Source: an uncultured Collinsella sp. (lineage in GTDB: Bacteria; Actinomycetota; Coriobacteriia; Coriobacteriales; Coriobacteriaceae). Taken from it: 9,240 bases of DNA. Below the pieces are notes generated by a model, which was not told where the DNA came from, made no database searches, and saw nothing but the letters and a program-made list of their open reading frames with translations. A program made the position numbers and the translations under genes. The stretch lies in assembly GCA_900551205.1 (NCBI GenBank), contig URUW01000061.1:1-9240 (forward strand), read 5' to 3'. Positions 1 to 4,153 of the stretch are shown here, piece by piece. Each line of letters begins with the position of its first letter. Positions within the stretch are counted from its first letter, which is position 1.

Positions 1-52
1 GTCGTTGGGGACGTTCTTGTTTGACTAGTCGTTTAAGAACGTCCCCAACGAC
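1..52. repeat. Palindromic intergenic repeat, copy 1
   Basis: A perfect 18-base inverted repeat: the arm GTCGTTGGGGACGTTCTT at 1-18 is the exact reverse complement of 35-52. The 16-base loop contains the small palindrome GACTAGTC (23-30). There is no T-run after either arm, so it does not look like an intrinsic terminator. A degenerate relative lies at 3654-3716 in the opposite orientation. A short hairpin present more than once between genes fits a REP/MITE-like element, possibly moved by a REP-associated tyrosine transposase, but no transposase is in the window. The window starts exactly at the repeat, so more of it may lie to the left. Confidence 0.85.
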
Positions 53-273
53 TACTTGCGCTAGAGCATAAGTTATACAATTAGTCAAGTTATGTCTGTT
101 TAAACAAAATAGCGGCACGCAGGCGCATTGGGATTAACCTAAAAGCGGCGTTAATGAACAGAGTGTCTGTATATATCTGTGAAAGTAATTGGGAAATCAC
201 GTTTTAGTAGACAATGAGCTGTAAATCAGCAACGTAATCAATTTGTAACAAACTTAGACGTTTAAACAAATAA

Positions 274-287
274 TGCAACCGTTTGCG
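274..287 (+). promoter_or_regulatory. Candidate LacI-family/cre-like operator
   Basis: TGCAACCGTTTGCG matches 9 of the 10 fixed positions of the LacI/GalR-family (including CcpA cre) pattern TGNAANCGNTTNCA; only the final A is G. It lies 31 bases upstream of the candidate -10 box TATACT and about 85 bases upstream of the EIIAB start, in a position able to control the PTS promoter. The match is seen in the sequence. The identity of any regulator is inference, because no regulator gene is in the window. Confidence 0.45.
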
Positions 288-318
288 AATTTAGCTATAA
301 ATCCACAAGGCGAACAGG

Positions 319-324
319 TATACT
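319..324 (+). promoter_or_regulatory. Possible -10 box of the PTS operon
   Basis: TATACT is a good -10 hexamer about 45 bases before the first start codon, but no good -35 hexamer lies 16-18 bases upstream. TATAAA at 296-301 is an alternative. A transcript from here would have a leader of about 40 bases. The call is tentative and could be settled by 5'-end mapping. Confidence 0.3.
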
Positions 325-371
325 CCTTTATTGTCGTGTAGGAAATACGTAGACAAAAAGGAGGTTATGTG

Positions 372-1361
372 ATGGTAAGTATTGTTCTTGCTAGCCATGG
401 TGACTTGGCGGCTGGAATCAAGCAGACGGGCTCGATGGTCTTTGGCGATCAGCCGTCTGTTGCCGTGGTCTCGCTCGAGCCGAGCATGGGCCCCGACGAC
501 TTCCGTGCCAAGGTCGAGGAGGCAATCGCTTCCTTCGAGGACCAGGAGCAGGTGCTCTTCCTCGTTGATCTGTGGGGCGGCACGCCGTTCAACCAGATCA
601 GCGGGCTCATCGAGGGCCACGATTCCTGGGCTATCGTCACCGGTGTCAACCTGCCTATGCTCATCGAGGCATATTCGCAGCGCTTTGACGCAAAGAACAC
701 TGCACATGCGATCGCAAAACATCTCGTGACTGAGGCTAAGGCCGGCGTGCGCGTCAAGCCCGAGTCTCTGGAGCCCGAGGAGAAGAAGCCGGCTGCGGCC
801 GCCGCTGCTCCTGCGGGTGCCATTCCTCCGGGAACGGTGATCGGCGACGGGCACATCAAGATCGCCCACGTCCGTATCGACACGCGTCTGCTGCATGGTC
901 AGGTGGCCACCACGTGGACCAAGCAGATCAACCCCAACCGCATCATCGTGGTCTCCGACGGCGTTGCTCACGACGAGCTCCGCAAGACCATGATCGAGCA
1001 GGCTGCCCCTCCGGGAGTCCACGCCAACGTCGTGCCCATCAAGAAGATGGCCGAGGTCGTCAAGGACACGCGCTTTGGCGACACCAAGGCGATGCTGCTC
1101 TTCGAGAACCCGCAGGATCTGCTCAGGGCCATCGAGGCCGGCGTCGACATCAAGGAAGCCAACATCGGTTCCATGGCCCACTCCAAGGGCAAGGTCGTCG
1201 TCACTAACGCCGTCGCCATGGGCGATGACGACGTCAAGACCATCGAGGCTCTCAAGGCCAAGGGCGTCAAGTTCGAGGTCCGCAAGGTTCCTTCGGATTC
1301 CTCCGAGGATCTCGACGCCATGTTGAAGAAAGCTAAGGCCGAACTGGCCGCTCAAGCATAG
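372..1361 (+). CDS. manX: PTS mannose-family EIIAB component
   Basis: Cytosolic phosphotransfer protein of 329 residues that passes phosphate from HPr to the sugar entering through EIIC/EIID. Residues 1 to about 125 are an EIIA(Man) domain starting VSIVLASHG, with the phosphorylated His at residue 9 and the family motif LFLVDLWGGTPFN at 62-74. A Lys/Glu- and Pro/Ala-rich hinge at about 128-153 leads to the EIIB domain, with motif RIDTRLLHGQV and the phosphorylated His at residue 175, then WTKQINPNRIIVVSD. Layout and length closely resemble E. coli ManX. The ATG at 372 is chosen over the GTG at 369 because AAGGAGG (358-364) is 7 bases from the ATG and only 4 from the GTG. It is the first gene of an operon with EIIC and EIID, with an 18-base gap to EIIC. 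The exact sugar (mannose, glucose, glucosamine, fructose or another) cannot be told from the sequence. Confidence 0.95.
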   Translation: MVSIVLASHGDLAAGIKQTGSMVFGDQPSVAVVSLEPSMGPDDFRAKVEEAIASFEDQEQVLFLVDLWGGTPFNQISGLIEGHDSWAIVTGVNLPMLIEAYSQRFDAKNTAHAIAKHLVTEAKAGVRVKPESLEPEEKKPAAAAAAPAGAIPPGTVIGDGHIKIAHVRIDTRLLHGQVATTWTKQINPNRIIVVSDGVAHDELRKTMIEQAAPPGVHANVVPIKKMAEVVKDTRFGDTKAMLLFENPQDLLRAIEAGVDIKEANIGSMAHSKGKVVVTNAVAMGDDDVKTIEALKAKGVKFEVRKVPSDSSEDLDAMLKKAKAELAAQA

Positions 1362-1379
1362 TAAAGGAGGGTCCGATAC

Positions 1380-2198
1380 ATGTCTGCAATCACTATTCTG
1401 CTTGTTGCGATTGTCGCGTTGCTTGCCGGTATGGAAGGCATTCTGGATGAGTTCCAGTTCCATCAGCCGCTCGTGGCATGCACGCTTATCGGTCTCGTAA
1501 CCGGTCACCTTCAGGAGGGCATCCTCCTGGGCGGTTCGCTCCAGATGATGGCCCTTGGCTGGGCTAACGTCGGCGCCGCCGTCGCGCCTGACGCCGCTCT
1601 GGCCTCGGTCGCTTCTTCGATCATCATGGTGCTCGCCCTCAACGGTGGCGCCACCGATTCGGCCAAGGCCGTTACCGCCGCCATCGCCGTCGCCGTCCCG
1701 CTGTCGGTCGCTGGTCTGTTCCTGACCATGATCTGCCGTACCCTGGCTACCGCTATGGTTCACGGCATGGACGCCTGCGCCGAGAAGGGCGACTTCGCCG
1801 GCATCGAGCGTTGGCAGTACGCCGGCATCCTCATGCAGGGTGTTCGTATCGCCATCCCGGCAGTACTTCTGTGCATCATCCCGGCCGAGGCTGTTACCAA
1901 CGCGCTTAACGCTATGCCCGATTGGCTGTCCGGCGGCATGGCTGTCGGCGGCGGCATGGTCGCTTCCGTCGGTTACGCCATGGTCATCAACATGATGGCC
2001 ACCAAGGAGACCTGGCCGTTCTTCATCCTCGGCTTTGTCCTTGCTGCCATCCCTCAGCTCACGCTGATCGCCCTTGGCCTCATCGGCATCTCCCTTGCCC
2101 TCATCTACCTTGGCCTTAAGGATCTGGCCAAGCAGGGTGGCGGCATGGGCGGTGGCTCCGGTGACCCGCTCGGCGACATTCTGAACGATTACGAGTAG
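1380..2198 (+). CDS. manY: PTS mannose-family EIIC membrane component
   Basis: A 272-residue integral membrane subunit that, with EIID, forms the sugar channel. It is hydrophobic throughout. The N-terminus has ILLVAIVALLAGMEGILDEF followed by the HQPLVACTLIGLVTGHLQEG segment (28-47) and GGSLQMMALGWANVGAAVAPD (51-71), all characteristic of EIIC(Man). Several further membrane segments follow, to about residue 246. The tail from about 247 is cytosolic, Gly-rich and acidic (GGGMGGGSGDPLGDILNDYE) and is longer than I expect for the family; its role is unknown. The start is set by AAAGGAGG at 1363-1370, 9 bases before the ATG. The gene sits between EIIAB and EIID and is presumably co-transcribed and co-assembled with them. 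Confidence 0.95.
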   Translation: MSAITILLVAIVALLAGMEGILDEFQFHQPLVACTLIGLVTGHLQEGILLGGSLQMMALGWANVGAAVAPDAALASVASSIIMVLALNGGATDSAKAVTAAIAVAVPLSVAGLFLTMICRTLATAMVHGMDACAEKGDFAGIERWQYAGILMQGVRIAIPAVLLCIIPAEAVTNALNAMPDWLSGGMAVGGGMVASVGYAMVINMMATKETWPFFILGFVLAAIPQLTLIALGLIGISLALIYLGLKDLAKQGGGMGGGSGDPLGDILNDYE

Positions 2199-2214
2199 GA
2201 GGGGAGTGATACAT

Positions 2215-3135
2215 ATGGCAGAGAACAAGATTCAGCTCACCAAGGCTGACCGTAAGAAGGTTTGCTTCCGTCATCAGTTCCTTCAGGGCTCGTGGAACTA
2301 CGAGCGTATGCAGAACGGCGGCTGGTGCTTCGCAATGATCCCTGCGATCAAGAAGCTCTACACCAGCAAGGATGACCAGATTGCCGCTCTTAAGCGCCTC
2401 CTGGAGTTCTATAACACCCACCCCTATGTTTCCGCCCCCGTCATTGGCGTTACCCTCGCCCTCGAGGAGGAGCGCGCCAACGGTGCTCCGATTGACGACG
2501 TCGCCATTCAGGGCGTCAAGGTCGGTATGATGGGCCCGCTCGCCGGCGTCGGCGACCCCGCCTTCTGGTTCACCCTTCGCCCGATTCTGGGCGCACTGGG
2601 CGCTTCCCTGGCCCTGTCCGGCAGCATCGCCGGTCCGCTGCTGTTCTTCTTCGCGTGGAACATCATCCGTTACGCCTTCCTGTGGTACACGCAGGAGTTT
2701 GGCTACAAGGTCGGCTCCTCCATCGCCAAGGACCTCTCCGGCGGTCTGATGGGCAAGGTCACCGAGGGCGCTTCCATCCTGGGTATGTTCATCATCGGCG
2801 CCCTGGTCGAGCGCTGGGTGTCCATCTCCTTCACCCCGGTCGTCTCCAAGGTCACGCAGTCCGCTGGCGCCTATATCGACTGGGCCAACCTGCCCGCCGG
2901 TTCTGAGGGCATCAAGCAGGCATTGACGATGTACAGCTCTGTCGGTGCCAACGCACTCGACCCGGTGAAGGTCACCACGCTTCAGGCCAACCTCGATCAG
3001 CTCATCCCCGGCCTTGCCGCCGTGTGCCTGACCCTTCTGGTCTGCAAGCTCCTCAAGAAGAAGGTCAGCCCGATTGTCATCATCCTGGCTCTCTTCGCCG
3101 TCGGCATCATCGGTCGCGTCTGCGGCTTCATGTAA
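2215..3135 (+). CDS. manZ: PTS mannose-family EIID membrane component
   Basis: A 306-residue EIID(Man) subunit, partner of EIIC in the mannose-type sugar channel. The cytosolic N-terminal part has the family signature FRHQFLQGSWNYERMQNGGW (18-37), then LLEFYNTHPYVSAPVIGVTLALEEER (62-87) and GVKVGMMGPLAGVGDP (100-115), which are typical of EIID. Hydrophobic segments follow at about 122-155, 185-200 and 263-304, and the protein ends in a membrane helix. The start chosen is the ATG at 2215: AGGAGGGG (2197-2204), which overlaps the EIIC stop codon, is well spaced for it. The in-frame GTG at 2206 would lie almost on top of that site. The gap to EIIC is only 16 bases, which indicates co-transcription, and an intrinsic terminator follows at 3192-3236. 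Confidence 0.95.
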   Translation: MAENKIQLTKADRKKVCFRHQFLQGSWNYERMQNGGWCFAMIPAIKKLYTSKDDQIAALKRLLEFYNTHPYVSAPVIGVTLALEEERANGAPIDDVAIQGVKVGMMGPLAGVGDPAFWFTLRPILGALGASLALSGSIAGPLLFFFAWNIIRYAFLWYTQEFGYKVGSSIAKDLSGGLMGKVTEGASILGMFIIGALVERWVSISFTPVVSKVTQSAGAYIDWANLPAGSEGIKQALTMYSSVGANALDPVKVTTLQANLDQLIPGLAAVCLTLLVCKLLKKKVSPIVIILALFAVGIIGRVCGFM

Positions 3136-3185
3136 GCACGCTTCGGCTTAAGACCGAGAGTTGCTAGGCAAGGGCTTTTGAGCCA

Positions 3186-3215
3186 TTGAAACGGACCGCA
3201 CCCGGTGGGTACACT
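3186..3215 (+). promoter_or_regulatory. Candidate promoter for the DUF956 gene
   Basis: TTGAAA (3186-3191) and TACACT (3210-3215) are separated by 18 bases, a reasonable sigma-70-type pair. The -10 box lies across the loop and the start of the right arm of the terminator hairpin, so a transcript would begin near 3222, without the left arm, and could not form the terminator. TACACT also appears as the -10 box in front of the tRNA at 3764-3769. The hexamers are seen; promoter function is inferred. Confidence 0.4.
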
Positions 3216-3236
3216 GGATGCGGTCCGATTGTTTTT
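3192..3236 (+). terminator. Intrinsic terminator after EIID
   Basis: A long hairpin: CGGACCGCA (3192-3200) pairs with TGCGGTCCG (3219-3227), and after one C/A mismatch the stem continues through 3202-3207 with 3212-3217 to a GGTA tetraloop. A T-rich run (ATTGTTTTT, 3228-3236) follows. This should end most transcripts of the three PTS subunit genes. The run ends only 3 bases before the GGAGG ribosome site of the next gene. Confidence 0.85.
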
Positions 3237-3255
3237 ATTGGAGGGCGAGGCGCGT

Positions 3256-3654
3256 ATGGCGCAATCTCAGAACAGCACGGTCGATTTGGCAACGCCGGCA
3301 ACCTGCCTGATGGGGCTTACCAGTCACGGTAACGTGATGGTGGGCAATAAGGCGTTTGAGTACTATAACGAGCGTAATCCCGAGGATTATATCCAAATCC
3401 CGTGGGACGAGGTCGACTATATTGCCGCCGAGGTTTTGCGCGGCACCAAGAAGATTACGCGTTTTGCCATCTTTACCAAAGAGAATGGCCACTTTACGTT
3501 TTCGACGCGCAATGACAAGGAAACGCTTCGCGCGGTGCGTAAGTACATTGACGAGGACAAGCTCGTTCGTTCGCCCGACTTTATCGATGTGACGGCCAAG
3601 GGCGCCAAGAGCATCCCCTCCGTTATCAAAAACCTCTTCCACAAAGGCAACTAG
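3256..3654 (+). CDS. DUF956 family protein, mannose-PTS associated (ManO-type)
   Basis: A 132-residue soluble protein with no signal peptide or membrane segment. The N-terminal core TPATCLMGLTSHGNVMVGNKAFEYYN (13-38), IQIPWDEVDYIAAEV (46-60), FAIFTKENGHFTFSTRNDKE (70-89) and a C-terminal helix fit DUF956, a small family usually encoded beside mannose-family PTS genes and sometimes called ManO. Its biochemical role is not established; a regulatory or accessory role for the transporter is inferred from location. GGAGGG (3240-3245) lies 10 bases before the ATG at 3256, so the upstream in-frame GTG at 3205, inside the terminator hairpin, is rejected. A terminator separates it from EIID, so its level is probably set by read-through or its own promoter. 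A palindromic repeat begins at the last base of its stop codon. Confidence 0.85.
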   Translation: MAQSQNSTVDLATPATCLMGLTSHGNVMVGNKAFEYYNERNPEDYIQIPWDEVDYIAAEVLRGTKKITRFAIFTKENGHFTFSTRNDKETLRAVRKYIDEDKLVRSPDFIDVTAKGAKSIPSVIKNLFHKGN

Positions 3655-3716
3655 TCGTTGGGTAGTTATTAGGGACGTTCTTAAACGACTTGTCATTAAA
3701 GAACGTCGCAGATGAC
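3654..3716. repeat. Palindromic intergenic repeat, copy 2 (degenerate)
   Basis: Related to the palindrome at 1-52 but in the reverse orientation. GTCGTTGGG (3654-3662), GACGTTCTTAAACGACT (3674-3690) and AAGAACGTC (3699-3707) match the reverse complement of copy 1. About 11 extra bases (3663-3673) interrupt the left arm, and the outer right arm (3708-3716) has decayed. The inner stem GACGTTCTT/AAGAACGTC is intact. The element starts at the last base of the DUF956 stop codon, so it was either inserted there or supplies the stop. Confidence 0.8.
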
Positions 3717-3760
3717 TATCTCGAAGAGCGGCTGTGCGCTGCATGTTAGTGGCGTAAATC

Positions 3761-3769
3761 TGCTACACT
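3761..3769 (+). promoter_or_regulatory. Extended -10 promoter of the tRNA gene
   Basis: TGCTACACT is an extended -10 element (TGn followed by TACACT at 3764-3769) that would start transcription around 3776, just before the mature 5' end of the tRNA at 3780. No clear -35 hexamer is seen 16-18 bases upstream, which is tolerable for an extended -10 promoter. Confidence 0.5.
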
Positions 3770-3779
3770 AATACGACAT

Positions 3780-3855
3780 GCCTCCGTAGCTCAGGGGATA
3801 GAGCACCGCTCTCCTAAAGCGGGTGTCGACGGTTCGAATCCGCCCGGGGGCACCA
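3780..3855 (+). tRNA. tRNA-Arg (anticodon CCU), CCA encoded
   Basis: A full cloverleaf: acceptor stem GCCTCCG (3780-3786) with CGGGGGC (3845-3851, one T/G wobble); D-stem GCTC/GAGC (3789-3792, 3801-3804); anticodon stem CCGCT/AGCGG (3806-3810, 3818-3822) around the loop CTCCTAA, giving anticodon CCT at 3813-3815; T-loop TTCGAAT (3833-3839). Discriminator A is followed by a genomic CCA (3853-3855). It reads the rare codon AGG. One oddity is an A/C mismatch in the T-stem (3829 with 3843). A strong hairpin follows directly, and the T-loop-to-CCA part is repeated at 3961-3983. Confidence 0.95.
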
Positions 3856-3910
3856 GAGGAATATCGAGCCCGGTACCGCTATGGTGCCGGGCTCTTCTGG
3901 TCTAAGGGCA
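3833..3910 (+). repeat. Direct repeat copy A: tRNA 3' end plus terminator
   Basis: This 78-base unit runs from the tRNA T-loop through the terminator and recurs 128 bases downstream at 3961-4038. The first 26 bases (3833-3858, through CCAGAG) are identical in both copies, and so are most bases of the hairpin arms. The differences fall in the spacer before the hairpin, the hairpin loop and a few bases of the tail. A duplicated tRNA 3' end is the usual footprint of site-specific integration at a tRNA, or of tandem duplication. Confidence 0.85.
3866..3903 (+). terminator. Hairpin terminator after tRNA-Arg
   Basis: A 12-pair stem, GAGCCCGGTACC (3866-3877) with GGTGCCGGGCTC (3883-3894), one T/G wobble, 5-base loop. 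It is followed by the weak T-containing tail TTCTGGTCT. An outer CCAGA/TCTGG pairing (3853-3857 with 3896-3900) could include the tRNA CCA end. The stem is strong but the T-tract is poor, so read-through is plausible. Confidence 0.7.
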
Positions 3911-3933
3911 GGATTCGGACCGTCGACACCCGC
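3911..3933 (-). repeat. Inverted copy of the tRNA anticodon-stem/T-arm segment
   Basis: These 23 bases are the reverse complement of tRNA positions 3819-3841 with one mismatch (22 of 23), covering the 3' anticodon stem, variable loop and the T-arm as far as the second base of its 3' strand. No D-arm or 5' half is found on the minus strand, so it is a fragment and not a second tRNA. In a read-through RNA it could pair with the tRNA segment 69 bases upstream. Confidence 0.85.
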
Positions 3934-3960
3934 GTCACCAATTTCCCCGCGGGGGGAGTT

Positions 3961-4038
3961 TTCGAATCCGCCCGGGGGCACCAGAGATTTGCCGAGCCCG
4001 GTACCACCACGGTGCCGGGCTCTTCTGGTTTAAAGGTA
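3961..4038 (+). repeat. Direct repeat copy B: tRNA 3' end plus terminator
   Basis: Second copy of the unit at 3833-3910, with the T-loop, 3' T-stem, 3' acceptor strand and CCA intact. Nothing resembling the tRNA 5' half stands in front of it; upstream are a CCCCGCGGGG palindrome (3945-3954) and the inverted tRNA fragment. It therefore cannot encode a tRNA and is best read as an att-like or duplication remnant. Confidence 0.85.
3994..4031 (+). terminator. Second hairpin terminator in the duplicated unit
   Basis: GAGCCCGGTACC (3994-4005) pairs with GGTGCCGGGCTC (4011-4022) around the loop ACCAC, followed by TTCTGGTTT. The arms are identical to the first terminator while the loop differs completely. 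It would back up the first terminator and stop read-through toward the convergent kinase gene. Confidence 0.65.
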
Positions 4039-4060
4039 TGCCGTGGTTTTCGCTACTTCA

Positions 4061-4101
4061 GATGAAGAAAGCGCCCGTTTGCAGGGGGAGCAAACGGGCG
4101 C
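4061..4101 (-). terminator. Terminator of the cell-wall operon
   Basis: A perfect 12-pair stem GCGCCCGTTTGC (4071-4082) with GCAAACGGGCGC (4090-4101) and a 7-base loop. Read on the minus strand it is followed by TTTCTTCATC, a T-rich tail. It lies about 50 bases beyond the kinase stop codon. On the plus strand there is no T-run after it, so it serves the minus-strand operon. The 52 bases between it and the kinase stop hold nothing recognised. Confidence 0.75.
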
Positions 4102-4153
4102 AATTGAGCGAATGTATTTGCGTCAGCAGCCGCTGTGGGCAACGTCTTGATGA

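Larger units (their letters stand above)
53..371 (+). promoter_or_regulatory. AT-rich leader of the PTS operon
   Basis: No gene is seen here. The stretch is visibly richer in A and T than the coding DNA on either side, as expected of a promoter region. It holds an 11-base direct repeat GTTTAAACAAA at 98-108 and 260-270 (the core GTTTAAAC is itself palindromic), a short palindrome TTTGTAACAAA at 242-252, a LacI-family-like operator at 274-287 and a candidate -10 box at 319-324. The AAGGAGG ribosome site of the first PTS gene ends the region at 358-364. No convincing riboswitch or antiterminator hairpin was recognised. Confidence 0.5.

Noticed and set aside
1..52. The palindrome as an intrinsic terminator
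   Set aside because: No T-run follows the stem on either strand within the window, and a related copy is found elsewhere, which fits a repeat element better.
114..130. GGCACG...TTGG in the PTS leader as a sigma-54 (-24/-12) promoter
   Set aside because: The spacing between the GG and GC elements is off by one, and actinobacterial lineages generally lack sigma-54.
291..2228. A 645-codon open frame on the minus strand across the PTS leader, EIIAB and EIIC genes
   Set aside because: It lies antisense to two clearly recognised genes with good ribosome sites, has low-complexity Asp/Gly/His-rich translation and no family resemblance; it is a by-product of high GC and strong codon bias.
3911..3960. 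A second tRNA gene on the minus strand
   Set aside because: Only a T-arm/anticodon-stem fragment is present; no D-arm, 5' acceptor strand or proper anticodon loop can be drawn.
3823..4065. An 80-codon plus-strand frame overlapping the tRNA and the duplicated segment
   Set aside because: It begins inside a mature tRNA and runs through two hairpins and repeats; its translation is of structural RNA sequence, with no ribosome site.
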